Below, in pieces: positions 1 to 9,318 of a DNA stretch of 64,000 bases. The stretch comes from Clostridiales bacterium (GTDB lineage Bacteria; Bacillota; Clostridia; Monoglobales; Monoglobaceae). The first letter of the stretch is position 1. Each line of letters starts with the position of its first letter. The DNA lies in assembly GCA_019419865.1 (NCBI GenBank), contig JAHZIG010000008.1, forward strand, positions 58,061 to 122,060, written 5' to 3'. The notes under the pieces are model-generated. The model did not search any database, was not told where the DNA came from, and was given only the letters and a program-made list of their open reading frames with translations. A program made the translations under genes and the position numbers.

Positions 1-2
1 GT

Positions 3-236
3 CTAAGAAGCGGGAAGGCGGTTCTGCTGCTCCTTTCAAACGACGCTTCGGAAAATTCGGTCAGAAAGTTCACAAATATCTGCGCCGCCAAAAACGTTCC
101 CATACTTACTCTAAGGCGCGGCAGAGACGAACTGGGGCGCGTTCTCGGAAGGCGCGAAGCCGCGGCCGCGGCGGTTCTCGATACCGGGTTCGCCGAACGT
201 ATCCTTAAGTTCGACAGGGATATAAACGGCGGATGA
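3..236 (+). CDS. ylxQ: L7Ae-family RNA-binding protein YlxQ, 3' part only
   Basis: The reading frame is open from the window edge to a TGA at 234-236, giving 77 residues of the C-terminal part. The translation has the core of the L7Ae/L30e/Gadd45 fold: a hydrophobic strand followed by LSNDASENS, a second strand VPILTL, and the terminal GFAERILKF helix. Proteins of this type bind kink-turn RNA. The position just before infB is that of ylxQ in the nusA-ylxR-ylxQ-infB operon of Firmicutes, which supports the call. A competing arginine-rich frame over the same bases (ending near 207) has no family resemblance and is taken as spurious. The 5' end lies outside the window. Confidence 0.85.
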   Translation, partial: LRSGKAVLLLLSNDASENSVRKFTNICAAKNVPILTLRRGRDELGRVLGRREAAAAAVLDTGFAERILKFDRDINGG

Positions 237-424
237 GCCGGATATGAACTAAAATACAGCTTTGATACAGCTTTAAAATATATCGCGGCGGAGCAAACCG
301 CGCCGCTTAGCAATCGGAGGACGGATACGTTCCGCTTTGACGGATAATCAAACGTCATATTTGAAGAGACGCATCCGTAAGTTCAGTTATATTGGTAAAC
401 GATTTTGGAAAGGAAGGGTTAATG

Positions 425-2698
425 ATGGAGAAAATAAGAGCATACGAGCTATCCAAGGCTTTTGGGATACCGAGCAAAGAGATAGTGAAGGTATTGCATG
501 ATTATGGTGTTTCCAGCAAAAATCACATGAGCGCCTTAACCGAAGAAGAATTGAACGTAATATTTGAGTACTACACGCAGAAAAATCAGGTAAAGGACTT
601 CTCTATATTCGAGCCGAAGCCGAAAGAGGAACCGAAGCCGGAGCCGTCTAAGGACAAGGCGAACGATCCCGATAAGGACGGCGGCGAATTCTCCTACAAA
701 GAAGAAGCCGCTCCATCCATGGAGATGGGCAGAAAGACTCGTACCGTAGACACAAGAGTCAACACCGTCGATCTCGACCGGCTCGACGACTCAAAAATCG
801 AGGAGCTTATCCCGGAGCACGTAAGACAGGGCGAGAAAAAGCAAAAGATAAACCAGAAAAAGCGTCAAAAAGGTCAAGGCTCTAAGCAAAAGCGCAAGCC
901 TGATCATACTCTTGAGAAAAAGAGCAAGAAGGCGAAAGAGGAAAAACCTCTTCACGTACTTATTCCAAGCGAGATCACCGTCGGTGAACTGGCTGAAAGA
1001 ATGAAGAAACCGGCCGCTGAAATAATAAAGAAGCTGATGCTTTTAGGAATAATGGCTTCCGTGAACGAGAACCTCGACTTTGACACCGCCTCGCTCATAG
1101 TAGAGGATATGGGCGGCACGGTCGAGAAGGAGATAATCCTGACCGAGGAAGAAAAACTCTTTAACGACGTCGAGGACGATCCCGCGTCGCTCGTACCGCG
1201 TTCGCCGGTCGTCGTAGTAATGGGCCACGTCGATCACGGCAAGACCTCCCTGCTCGACACCATAAGAAACACGAACGTGACAAGCGGCGAGTTTGGCGGT
1301 ATCACTCAGCATATAGGAGCTCACCGCGTAAGAGTCGGCGACAAGAAGATAACCTTCCTTGACACCCCGGGTCACGAAGCGTTTACAGCTATGCGCGCCC
1401 GCGGCGCTCTCGTTACGGACATCGCGATACTGGTAGTGGCGGCCGACGACGGTATAATGCCGCAGACGGTCGAGGCTATCAACCACGCAAAGGCCGCAAA
1501 CCTCTCGATCATCGTCGCGATCAACAAGATAGACAAGGAAGGCGCGAATCCCGACAGGGTTAAGCAGGAGCTTACCGAATACGGACTCGTTCCGGAGGAC
1601 TGGGGCGGCGACACCATATGCGTAGAGGTGTCGGCTAAGAAGAATATAAATATAGATAAACTTTTAGACATGGTTCTGCTCGTAGCGGAGATGAAGGAAC
1701 TTAAGGCGAACCCGAACCGTCCGGCAAAAGGCACGGTCATAGAGGCTCAGCTCGACAAAAACAGAGGTCCGGTAGCTACCGTGCTCGTTCAAAACGGCAC
1801 TCTTAAAGTCGGCGATATAGTCATAGCGGGCATGAGCGAGGGCAGAGTCCGCGCGATGAACAACGACAAGGGCAAGCAGGTCAAGAAGGCCGGTCCGTCT
1901 ATCCCGGTCGAGATCCTCGGCCTTTCGGACGTTCCGGAGGGCGGAGATCTGTTCTATGTGGTAGACGACGAGCGCAAGGCCCGCGAGGTCGTAGAGAACA
2001 GAAAGTTCCAGGCTAAGCAGGAACGCCTGAAGGCGACGACGGCCGTCTCTCTCGACAACCTGTTCGAGCAGATAGAAGCCGGCAAGATGAAAGATCTCAA
2101 CATCATAGTCAAGGCGGACGTAAACGGCAGCGTCGAGGCCGTCAAGCAGTCGCTCGAGAGAATAGCCAACGACGAAGTTCAGGTAAAGGTCATCCACGGC
2201 GCGGTCGGCGCGATCAACGAATCCGACGTGCTTCTCGCAAGCGCGTCCAACGCGATAATAGTAGGCTTTAACGTAAGACCTACGCCGGGCGCCGTAGACG
2301 CGGCCGCGTCCTCGGACGTAGATATGCGTATGTACAGAGTAATCTACGACGCTATCGAAGATATTGAAAAGGCTATAAAGGGTATGCTGGCTCCGACGTT
2401 CAGAGAGGAGATCACCGGACACGTGGAGATAAGAACGACCTTTAAGGTATCCGGAGTCGGAACCATAGGCGGCGGCTACGTGCTGGACGGGAAGATCATG
2501 CGCAACAGCCTGATCCGCGTAGTCCGCGACGGAATAGTAATCCACGAGGGCGTTTTAGCGTCGCTTAAGAGATTTAAAGACGACGTCAAGGAAGTCAGCG
2601 CCGGCTACGAATGCGGACTCAGCATAGAAAACTACAACGATATAAAAGACGGCGACGTTTTAGAGGTTTATATAATGCAGCAGGTAGAGCCTGAATAA
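425..2698 (+). CDS. infB: Translation initiation factor IF-2
   Basis: GTPase that brings fMet-tRNA to the 30S subunit and promotes subunit joining. At 757 residues it has the usual plan: an IF2_N domain at the N-terminus ([12 protein letters not shown]), a charged Lys/Glu-rich linker, a second IF2_N ([14 protein letters not shown]), then the G domain. G1 is GHVDHGKT at about residue 267, G2 is GITQHIGA, G3 is DTPGH, G4 is NKID and G5 is SAK, followed by the IF2 beta-barrel domains and C-terminal tRNA-binding domain. ATG 425 is preferred because AGGAAGG ends seven bases upstream; ATG 422 and TTG 392 are possible alternatives. It follows ylxQ and is followed by rbfA after 76 bp, as in the conserved operon. 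Confidence 0.98.
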   Translation: MEKIRAYELSKAFGIPSKEIVKVLHDYGVSSKNHMSALTEEELNVIFEYYTQKNQVKDFSIFEPKPKEEPKPEPSKDKANDPDKDGGEFSYKEEAAPSMEMGRKTRTVDTRVNTVDLDRLDDSKIEELIPEHVRQGEKKQKINQKKRQKGQGSKQKRKPDHTLEKKSKKAKEEKPLHVLIPSEITVGELAERMKKPAAEIIKKLMLLGIMASVNENLDFDTASLIVEDMGGTVEKEIILTEEEKLFNDVEDDPASLVPRSPVVVVMGHVDHGKTSLLDTIRNTNVTSGEFGGITQHIGAHRVRVGDKKITFLDTPGHEAFTAMRARGALVTDIAILVVAADDGIMPQTVEAINHAKAANLSIIVAINKIDKEGANPDRVKQELTEYGLVPEDWGGDTICVEVSAKKNINIDKLLDMVLLVAEMKELKANPNRPAKGTVIEAQLDKNRGPVATVLVQNGTLKVGDIVIAGMSEGRVRAMNNDKGKQVKKAGPSIPVEILGLSDVPEGGDLFYVVDDERKAREVVENRKFQAKQERLKATTAVSLDNLFEQIEAGKMKDLNIIVKADVNGSVEAVKQSLERIANDEVQVKVIHGAVGAINESDVLLASASNAIIVGFNVRPTPGAVDAAASSDVDMRMYRVIYDAIEDIEKAIKGMLAPTFREEITGHVEIRTTFKVSGVGTIGGGYVLDGKIMRNSLIRVVRDGIVIHEGVLASLKRFKDDVKEVSAGYECGLSIENYNDIKDGDVLEVYIMQQVEPE

Positions 2699-2774
2699 AA
2701 CCTCGCGCGGCGTCTAAACTAAATACCGGAGCCGCGATCGGCTCCGGATCTAAGCGTCAAAAGGAGGTGGACGT

Positions 2775-3113
2775 ATGGCCGGTTACAACAGGATGGATCG
2801 AGTATCCGAAGAGGTCAAGAGAGAACTGGCGGCGGTTATACGGGAACTTAAAGACCCAAGGCTCAGCGGTATGGTCTCGGTAATATCCGTAAAGGTCACC
2901 AAAGACCTTAAGTACGCCAAGGCCGGCATAAGCGTTCTCGGCGACGAGAAAAAGAAAAAGGACGCGCTGAGCGCTCTTAAGAGCGCTTCCGGTCATATCC
3001 GAAAGGAGATCGGACGCAGGCTGAATCTGAGAAATACTCCTGAATTCAGTTTTGTGGAGGACGACAGCATAGAATACGGAGCGCATATAAACGAACTTCT
3101 TAAAAAGCTCTGA
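2775..3113 (+). CDS. rbfA: 30S ribosome-binding factor A
   Basis: Late-stage 30S maturation factor and cold-shock protein that binds near helix 1 of 16S rRNA. The 112-residue length is normal. The family signature is visible: an N-terminal RMDRVSEEVKREL helix, the KDPRLSGMVSVISVKVTKDL stretch with the KH-like strand order, and a C-terminal RNTPEFSFVEDDSIE motif. A strong AAGGAGGTGG ribosome binding site precedes the ATG. It lies between infB and nrnA and is very probably cotranscribed with them. Confidence 0.97.
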   Translation: MAGYNRMDRVSEEVKRELAAVIRELKDPRLSGMVSVISVKVTKDLKYAKAGISVLGDEKKKKDALSALKSASGHIRKEIGRRLNLRNTPEFSFVEDDSIEYGAHINELLKKL

Positions 3114-3168
3114 GACAGAAATAAAATATCCACAAAATTATCCAAAGCAAAAGGAGGCGCATTAAACA

Positions 3169-4155
3169 TTGGAAAAAGGGTTTGAAAAAATCATATCGGC
3201 TTTGAAAAGCGCGAAGAACGTCGGGATATTTACTCACGAACACCCCGACGGCGACGCGGTCGGAAGCGCGTATTCGCTAAAGCTCGCGCTTAAGGCTATC
3301 GGAAAAAACGCGGAGGTCTTTCTAAACGATCCGCCCGACCGCGAGGTCGGAAAAGTAGCGCATACCGGCGATAAATCGGAACTGAAAATAGACGACTGCG
3401 ATCTATTGGCCGCTCTCGATTCCGCCGACTCGCATCGCCTCGGCAGATATGAAGAAACGTTTTTAAAGCATAACAACACCATAGCTATAGATCACCATAT
3501 AACCCATAAACCCTACGCCTCTTTTGCGTCGGCCGTAATGGACGTCAGCTCCACGTGCGAGATGATGTATACTCTCTACGCGGAGATGGGGATAGAGATC
3601 GACAAGAATATCGCAAGAGACCTGTATATAGGGCTTTTGACCGATACCGGCAGTTTTAAATACGAGTGCGCGACAAGCGACACTCTGCGTATAGCGGCGG
3701 CGCTTCTGGATACCGGCATAGATTTTTCGGGAATAGCCAGGGCGTTGTTCAATACCAAAACCAGGGAATACTACAAACTCATGGAGACGGCGCTCGGCAA
3801 GCTCGAATATTACCTCGACGGTAAGGTAGCGGCCTTATATATCTCTAAGGCCGACTTTGAAAACTGCGGCCTCGACGAGACCGGAGCTATGGGCATAGTT
3901 ACTATCCCCAACAGCGTCGAGGGAGTAGAGGTCGGCGCGTATATCCGCCAAAGAGGCGAAAACAACTACAAGGTCAGCCTCCGCTCCAACGAATACGTAA
4001 ACGTCGCCAAGATCGCCGAAAGCTTTGGCGGCGGCGGTCACATCAGGGCGGCCGGATATTCAAAGATATTCGACTCTCCGCCCGGGGACTGCGACCAAGC
4101 TTACCGGGAGATCATGAGCGAACTTACGGCTGAAATAAAAAAGTATCTTAACTAA
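3169..4155 (+). CDS. nrnA: DHH/DHHA1 phosphoesterase, NrnA type (oligoribonuclease/pAp phosphatase)
   Basis: Degrades short RNA oligonucleotides (nanoRNA) and dephosphorylates 3'-phosphoadenosine 5'-phosphate in Firmicutes that lack Orn. The 328-residue protein has the manganese-binding motifs of the DHH family: HEHPDGD (residues 23-29), DSADSHR near residue 85, DHH at 108-110 and, in the DHHA1 domain, GGGGHIRAAGY near residue 290. The start is TTG 3169, eleven bases after AAGGAGG; no ATG fits. The place between rbfA and truB is the standard one for this gene. Confidence 0.93.
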   Translation: MEKGFEKIISALKSAKNVGIFTHEHPDGDAVGSAYSLKLALKAIGKNAEVFLNDPPDREVGKVAHTGDKSELKIDDCDLLAALDSADSHRLGRYEETFLKHNNTIAIDHHITHKPYASFASAVMDVSSTCEMMYTLYAEMGIEIDKNIARDLYIGLLTDTGSFKYECATSDTLRIAAALLDTGIDFSGIARALFNTKTREYYKLMETALGKLEYYLDGKVAALYISKADFENCGLDETGAMGIVTIPNSVEGVEVGAYIRQRGENNYKVSLRSNEYVNVAKIAESFGGGGHIRAAGYSKIFDSPPGDCDQAYREIMSELTAEIKKYLN

Positions 4156-4224
4156 ACAGATAGGCGATACCCGCCGTCTTTGCGGCGGAAAGCCCGTCTT
4201 ATAAAAAACAAAGGGGGTTGCGAC

Positions 4225-5169
4225 ATGAACGATGCAGACAAACAAAACCTGAACTCGCCGCCCGCAATAAACGGAATAATCAATATCAATAAGCCGGCGG
4301 GAATGACTTCTCACGACGTAGTATACAGGCTGAGAAAGCTGTTCGGTATCAAAAAGATCGGACACACAGGAACGCTCGACCCGGACGCGACCGGCGTTTT
4401 GCCGATGTGCATAGGCAAGGCGACAAGGACTTCGGATATGCTGACCGCGACCGATAAAAGATATACCGCAGAGGTTACCCTCGGCGCGGCGACGGACACT
4501 CAGGACTCGTCTGGAAAAGTTATAAAGTCCGCGGACGTCAAAGATTTCGGCATAACCGAAGCTAAGATCATGGATACGCTAAACGAGTTCGTTGGCGAGA
4601 TCAGTCAAACGCCTCCTATGTATTCGGCGATCAAAGTAAACGGCAAAAAGCTCTACGAGCTCGCCAGAGAGGGCAAGGAAGTCGAGAGAAAGCCGCGAAT
4701 AGTTACCGTATACAGCATCGAACCGCTTGGTTTCGATCTTGAAAACAACAAGTTTACGATAGACGTGTCCTGCTCAAAGGGAACCTATATACGCACGCTG
4801 TGCAACGACATAGGCGAAAAGCTCGGCTGCTTCGCGCACATGTCTTCGCTGAAACGCACGGCGAGCGGAAGATTTACCATAGACGACTCCTATACGCTCG
4901 AAGAGGTCGAGCGGATGTACGCGGCCGGAGACAGATCGTTTTTGGTCAGTCTCGACGAGATATTCGACGACTTCGAAAAAATAATAGTTTCGGAAAATAA
5001 GGCCAGAGCGATATGCAACGGCAAGCTCGTAACTACGAGCGGTATAGAGGAAGGCCATATCTATAAGGTTTTCAGCGAGAGCGGAGACTTTTTGACTATA
5101 TCCGAGGTCAGAAACGGAAAGCTGAAGATCCTCAAGACGTTCTTCCAGCAGAAGCTGAACGGAAAATAA
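4225..5169 (+). CDS. truB: tRNA pseudouridine(55) synthase
   Basis: Makes the universal pseudouridine 55 in the T-loop of tRNA. The 314-residue protein carries the TruB catalytic motif GHTGTLDPDATGVLP with catalytic Asp52, the INKPAGMTSHDVV N-terminal motif, QTPPMYSAIKVNGKKLYELAR, and the CSKGTYIRTL motif, followed by a PUA-like C-terminal region. ATG 4225 is chosen because AAAGGGGG ends seven bases upstream; an in-frame upstream extension to 4180 has no ribosome site. It lies between nrnA and ribF in the same orientation. Confidence 0.97.
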   Translation: MNDADKQNLNSPPAINGIININKPAGMTSHDVVYRLRKLFGIKKIGHTGTLDPDATGVLPMCIGKATRTSDMLTATDKRYTAEVTLGAATDTQDSSGKVIKSADVKDFGITEAKIMDTLNEFVGEISQTPPMYSAIKVNGKKLYELAREGKEVERKPRIVTVYSIEPLGFDLENNKFTIDVSCSKGTYIRTLCNDIGEKLGCFAHMSSLKRTASGRFTIDDSYTLEEVERMYAAGDRSFLVSLDEIFDDFEKIIVSENKARAICNGKLVTTSGIEEGHIYKVFSESGDFLTISEVRNGKLKILKTFFQQKLNGK

Positions 5170-5276
5170 CGGCGCGGCTCGCGCATGAGAGAAAGCGCCG
5201 GGCGCAAGGCTGAAATAATTTATATGGCGGTCCGCGCGCCTAAAATTTATGAGATCAACAGAAGGGTGGATTTAAG

Positions 5277-6224
5277 TTGAATTATTATGCAAGAGATCCG
5301 TTATTTGACCGTAACGATCTGGAAAACCTCAAACTAAAGGACAGCGCGGTCGCTTTAGGCGTATTCGACGCTATGCATTTGGGTCATCAAGAGATAATAA
5401 AATATACGGTCAAATACGCAAAAGAACACAATTTAAACTCCGTGGTATATATGTTCAGAAATCTGCCCAAAGGCGTGCTTACGGGGAAGGACATAAAAAA
5501 CGTCAATCTCTTTAAAAAGCGGCTTAAATTGATACAACAGCTCGGCGTGGATACCGTCGTAGCCGAACGGTTCAACACCGAATATATGAAGATCGGATAC
5601 AGGGAATTTATCGATAAGATCCTGATAGAAAAGCTGGACGCAAAATTCGTATGCGCGGGATTTAACTACCACTTCGGCTACAAGGGCGAGGGAAACACCG
5701 AAAACCTGACGCAAATTTGCGGCGAACGCGGCATAGCAGTACATATCGCCGAATGTAAGTCGCTCGATAAGCCCGTCTCCAGCACTCTTATCAGAAAACT
5801 TATCGCAGACGGCGAGATGGAGGAAGCCGCAAAATATCTTGGCAGATACTTCTCGGTCACAAGACGCGTCGAGAAAGGCGACCGGCTCGGACATCGGCTC
5901 GGTTTTCCGACGGCCAACATAAATCTTCCCGATTTTCATGTGGTTCCAAAATTCGGCGTCTATATCTCAAGAGCCAGGGTCGGCGACAAGTGGTATCCCT
6001 CTATAACCAACGTCGGCGGAAAACCAACCGTGAGCGAGAAGGCGCCTTGTATAGAGACCCATCTGCTCAATTTCAGCGGCGACCTCTACGGCAAAGAGAT
6101 AGAGATCGAATTCCATAAATATCTACGCGAGATATCCAGGTTTGAGAGCGTAGACGCGCTAAAAGCTCGGCTTGAGAAAGACAAAAAGCTCGCCGCGGAA
6201 TACTTTGAAAATAAAAAACTCTAA
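5277..6224 (+). CDS. ribF: Bifunctional riboflavin kinase/FAD synthetase
   Basis: Phosphorylates riboflavin to FMN and adenylates FMN to FAD. The 315-residue protein has an N-terminal nucleotidyltransferase domain with HLGH (within GVFDAMHLGHQ) and the SSTLIR motif, and a C-terminal flavokinase domain with GHRLGFPTANINLP and the GKEIEIEFHKYLRE region. Two usually strict N-terminal motifs differ: FDGVH reads FDAMH, and the TFDPHP-like strand reads YMFRNLP. The HxGH and SSTxxR motifs are intact, so activity is plausible but not assured. TTG 5277 is the only suitable start and follows GAAGGGTGGA. It ends the infB cluster before a terminator. Confidence 0.93.
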   Translation: MNYYARDPLFDRNDLENLKLKDSAVALGVFDAMHLGHQEIIKYTVKYAKEHNLNSVVYMFRNLPKGVLTGKDIKNVNLFKKRLKLIQQLGVDTVVAERFNTEYMKIGYREFIDKILIEKLDAKFVCAGFNYHFGYKGEGNTENLTQICGERGIAVHIAECKSLDKPVSSTLIRKLIADGEMEEAAKYLGRYFSVTRRVEKGDRLGHRLGFPTANINLPDFHVVPKFGVYISRARVGDKWYPSITNVGGKPTVSEKAPCIETHLLNFSGDLYGKEIEIEFHKYLREISRFESVDALKARLEKDKKLAAEYFENKKL

Positions 6225-6265
6225 GCTTACAAAACTTTCAATATAACAAAATCGTTAACCTAAAA

Positions 6266-6304
6266 ATCCCGAAGCGTTCTTCCGCGCTTCGGGATATATT
6301 TTTG
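6266..6304 (+). terminator. Intrinsic terminator after ribF
   Basis: An 11-bp perfect stem (ATCCCGAAGCG at 6266-6276 with CGCTTCGGGAT at 6285-6295) closes an 8-base loop and is followed by ATATTTTTG. It closes the infB-ribF cluster. Confidence 0.85.
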
Positions 6305-6374
6305 CGCGTTATATAATTCCGCAGTTCAAACGCGCGCCCGCTTTATTTTACGTACGTCTTATATTCAAATATTC

Positions 6375-7757
6375 CTATTTACACGCCGGGAGTTTTACCG
6401 TAAATTCCACATACTCTCCGCTCTTGCTGTATACCTTTATATCCCCCTTATGCTCCTCGACGATCGATTTGGCTATCGCCAGGCCGAGGCCGTGTCCGCC
6501 GCTTCTTCGCGCCCTCGATTTATCGGTCCGGTAAAACCTGTCGAACAGCCGCTCTATATCCTCGTCCTTTATTCCCTCGCTGCTGTTTTTCACCTTTAAG
6601 AAAGCGTGTTTCTCGTTTTTCAGAAGCTCTACGCGGACGATCCTTCTCGAATCGACGTATTTGACGGCGTTATCCAGTAAGATCACGACAAGCTGCTTTA
6701 TTTTTGACGGGTCGCCCTTGATATTTATCCCCTGCGCGATCCGATCCGAATATACGATATTGTTTTCAAACATCACGGCTTCCATCGTAAGCAGGACGTT
6801 CTCCACCGTCTCCGAATACGAGAAAACTATCGGCGTAGTCTGCCGCCCGTCTATATCGTTGTCGGCTCTTGCAAGATACAGCAGATCATTTGTGAGTTTA
6901 GACATCCGCTCCGCCTCGTTCTTTATATAAATAAGCCACTTTTTCTCATCCTGTATAAGACTGTCGGGGTGAGACAGAAGCACGTCTATGTTGGTGTTTA
7001 TCGTAGTCAGCGGCGTTCTCAGCTCGTGCGACGCGTCGGCGATAAACTGGGTCTGCTTGTTCCACGAATCCTCGATAGGCCTGACCACGCGACCCGCGAA
7101 ATACCTGCTTATCAAAAAGATCAAAACCAAAGCCAGCAGCGCGACGAGCATAAACGTCACCGCCAATCTTGTAAGCATAGCGGTTTGCAGGCTTACGTCG
7201 ATCGCGGATATCCTATATCCCGAATCCCTCTGCGGGATTATTTTATACATCCACACCGCGTCTTCGGTATCAAGCTTTCCGGTCTCGCCCATTCCGCTCT
7301 CTTCGTCTCCGGCCGCGTATCTCTCCGACGCCGCGGCTACTATACTGTTATAAAAATCGTCTCCGTAGTCGTAAGACGACCGGACGTTAAGGATGTTTTT
7401 ATCCGTATCTATAAATATGGTTATGCCCTCGTTAAGCCTCGGCGGCTCGTTGTTAAACTCTCCATATCCCGGCTCTAAAGCCCCGGTCTCCGTGTCCGCT
7501 CCGCTCTGTTCCTCGCCGGCCGGGTCGCCCTCGCCCGGACTGAAAGCTCCCGCGCCGTCGTTTTCCGGACGGCGATCTCCTCCAAACCCGAACGGCGCGT
7601 TAAAGATCTCGAACAGCGTTCTGTCCAACACCCGTTCAATAGAACTGTACGTATTGTTATAGGTTATTATGTAAACGGCTCCAAACGCCGAAAACAGCAA
7701 TACCGTTATCATAAGCATATTGATCAGCAGAAATTTCGATTTTAGTTTCTTAAACAT
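6375..7757 (-). CDS. Two-component sensor histidine kinase
   Basis: Membrane kinase of 460 residues. A first membrane segment spans about residues 11-31 and a second 197-217, enclosing an extracytoplasmic sensor region of about 165 residues that is rich in Gly, Glu and Pro. The cytoplasmic part has the HisKA motif DASHELRTPL with His244, an N box (LLDNAVKYV), the F box FDRFYRTDKSR and the G box GGHGLGLAIAKSI. The linker after the second membrane segment is short, so a full HAMP domain is doubtful. It follows the response regulator gene with a 240-bp gap and is probably its partner. The signal it senses cannot be read from the sequence. Confidence 0.93.
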   Translation of the reverse strand: MFKKLKSKFLLINMLMITVLLFSAFGAVYIITYNNTYSSIERVLDRTLFEIFNAPFGFGGDRRPENDGAGAFSPGEGDPAGEEQSGADTETGALEPGYGEFNNEPPRLNEGITIFIDTDKNILNVRSSYDYGDDFYNSIVAAASERYAAGDEESGMGETGKLDTEDAVWMYKIIPQRDSGYRISAIDVSLQTAMLTRLAVTFMLVALLALVLIFLISRYFAGRVVRPIEDSWNKQTQFIADASHELRTPLTTINTNIDVLLSHPDSLIQDEKKWLIYIKNEAERMSKLTNDLLYLARADNDIDGRQTTPIVFSYSETVENVLLTMEAVMFENNIVYSDRIAQGINIKGDPSKIKQLVVILLDNAVKYVDSRRIVRVELLKNEKHAFLKVKNSSEGIKDEDIERLFDRFYRTDKSRARRSGGHGLGLAIAKSIVEEHKGDIKVYSKSGEYVEFTVKLPACK

Positions 7758-7997
7758 ATCTTTTTTCTCCTAAGTCTGTCCCCGTTTTAACAAACGGCTT
7801 TGATCCGTATATCCGCCGCGCTATTATTTTAAGCCAAAAATCCCGCCGCAGTCAATATTAAATGCGCTCGCCGTGAAGCCCAAAAAGTCCGTCCGACAGT
7901 CTTATTATATTACTTTTACTGGAAGCGCCGCATACGGATCATCTGACCGAACGCCTGTTATTCTGTTTCATGCGTTATCCTCGCGCGCGTATTCATA

Positions 7998-8672
7998 TCA
8001 CGAATAGGACAGGCTGTATCCTATCCCGCGCACGGTGTTTATCGCGACCTTGGAGCCGACGTACTTCAGCTTTTTACGAATAAACGAAATATACACCTCG
8101 ACGTGGTTCGCCTCCGCGTCCGAATCATATCCCCAAAGCTTTTCAATTATACGCTCCTTTACCGAAACCATCTCGCCGTTGTTCATCAAAAACTCAAGCA
8201 GTTCCGACTCCTTAAGCGTCAGCGTTATCTCCTTGGCGCCGCAGGTCAGCGACAGCTTTGAAACGTCCAGCGTTATATCTCCGTACTCGAGGCTGTTATC
8301 GGCGCTCACCGAACCTCTGCGGCGCGATATAGCCCGTATCCGCGCGAGCAGTTCCTCGGTGTTGAACGGCTTCGCCAAATAGTCGTCGGCGCCGCTGTCA
8401 AGGCCTATGACCTTGTCTCTTACCTCGCCCTTCGCGGTCAGCAGCAGCACCGGCGTGTCTATCCCTTCGCGTCTAAGGCTTTTTACTATGCTTATCCCGT
8501 CCAGTTTGGGGAGCATTATATCCAGGACTATCACGTCGTATATGTTGCTGAGCGCATAATCGAGCCCCGCCTCGCCGTCGTATACGCTGTCGACCGTATA
8601 ATTGTGTTTTTTAAGGATGTGCGTCAGCGCTTCGGCAAGATGCGTCTCGTCCTCGACAATAAGTATTCTCAT
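7998..8672 (-). CDS. OmpR/PhoB-family response regulator
   Basis: Cytoplasmic DNA-binding response regulator of 224 residues. The receiver domain shows the acidic pocket (VEDE), phospho-acceptor Asp51 in VLDIMLP, a switch Thr in LLLTAKG, and Lys in AKPF. The C-terminal winged helix has TLKESELLEFLM and the IRKKLKYV...VRGIGYSL ending of the OmpR class. A promoter 150 bp upstream carries an 11-bp-spaced TTAAGG repeat typical of OmpR-family sites, so autoregulation is likely. The partner kinase gene lies directly downstream. Confidence 0.95.
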   Translation of the reverse strand: MRILIVEDETHLAEALTHILKKHNYTVDSVYDGEAGLDYALSNIYDVIVLDIMLPKLDGISIVKSLRREGIDTPVLLLTAKGEVRDKVIGLDSGADDYLAKPFNTEELLARIRAISRRRGSVSADNSLEYGDITLDVSKLSLTCGAKEITLTLKESELLEFLMNNGEMVSVKERIIEKLWGYDSDAEANHVEVYISFIRKKLKYVGSKVAINTVRGIGYSLSYS

Positions 8673-8819
8673 TTTTCCTCCTCCGCTTTCTTACGGCAAG
8701 ACTCTCCCGCCCTATCCGGCGTCTTATTCTAACCGTTTTAATTAATAAGCCGCCTCCGCGGCGCGATTTTTTTAATTTTTTTCAAAAAAGACTTGCCTTT
8801 AACTTAATTTTATTGTATA

Positions 8820-8851
8820 ATTATATCATAATAATCTTAAATTGTCCTTAA
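8820..8851 (-). promoter_or_regulatory. Promoter and direct-repeat box of the two-component operon
   Basis: Read on the minus strand: TTAAGG (8851-8846), five bases, TTAAGA (8840-8835), nine bases, TATAAT (8825-8820). The hexamers are 11 bp apart, one helical turn, as for OmpR/PhoB dimers. The repeat covers the -35 region, which suggests activation by the regulator encoded just downstream. The same arrangement occurs on the other strand at 8991-9022. Confidence 0.75.
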
Positions 8852-8990
8852 TTTATTCAATAATAACCGCAGGGACAGAAAAATAATCGTATCCGATACC
8901 GCAAAGGCGGCAAGGACGTAATATAAAACGATTCGATTATATTTCGGCGGAAAACGCATGATAAAAATTTTTTAAAAAATTATTGGATTT

Positions 8991-9022
8991 TTAAGGTTCA
9001 TTTAAGGAAACAGCTCTATAAT
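8991..9022 (+). promoter_or_regulatory. Promoter with the same direct-repeat box, driving a + strand transcript
   Basis: TTAAGG (8991-8996), five bases, TTAAGG (9002-9007), nine bases, TATAAT (9017-9022). Element lengths and spacings match the two-component promoter at 8820-8851 exactly. No protein gene of normal size lies downstream before the terminator at 9302. Confidence 0.75.
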
Positions 9023-9028
9023 GAGGTT

Positions 9029-9302
9029 GTCGGTGTAAGAAATCATAGTATAAATTATATCGAATTCCCACTAAAACGGCTTTAGGGTAATGATTATCCC
9101 GCTGAGTTTCGATATATCTACGCTATGGGATAATCGTTACTGCTGAAGCTGAGATAAATAACCCGACAATGATATCCATATTATACTTAATATTGTGCAA
9201 AATACGTATGCGCGCCTATTTCATAGGCGACCCTCTTCTCCATCTTTATATTATGGATATCAAATTAATTTGTTAATTGCTTAATCAAGCAATTAAGTTT
9301 TT
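9029..9302 (+). ncRNA. Putative structured small RNA, response-regulator controlled
   Basis: A transcript starting about seven bases after the TATAAT at 9017-9022 and ending at the terminator at 9302 would be about 274 nt. Paired elements: TTGTCGG (9027-9033, at the very 5' end) with CCGACAA (9163-9169); a 13-bp arm pair 9088-9100/9127-9139 with one G-T pair; GATATCCATA (9171-9180) with TATGGATATC (9252-9261); and a hairpin CGCCTAT/ATAGGCG (9213-9229). The longest start-to-stop frame I found is 18 codons (ATG 9090 to TGA 9146), preceded by AGGG only three bases away. I do not recognise a known RNA family. A short peptide gene is the main alternative. Confidence 0.5.
9273..9302 (+). terminator. 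Intrinsic terminator of the putative small RNA
   Basis: A 10-bp perfect stem (TTAATTGCTT 9273-9282, AAGCAATTAA 9287-9296) with a 4-base loop is followed by GTTTTT on the plus strand. The minus-strand side lacks a comparable T run. Confidence 0.65.
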
Positions 9303-9318
9303 CATATAATCCATTCAC

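Noticed and set aside
1043..2545. Long minus-strand frames opposite infB
   Set aside because: Antisense shadows of a strongly biased coding sequence with no family resemblance.
5170..5276. FMN riboswitch before ribF
   Set aside because: The gap is only 107 bp and lacks the conserved FMN element pairings.
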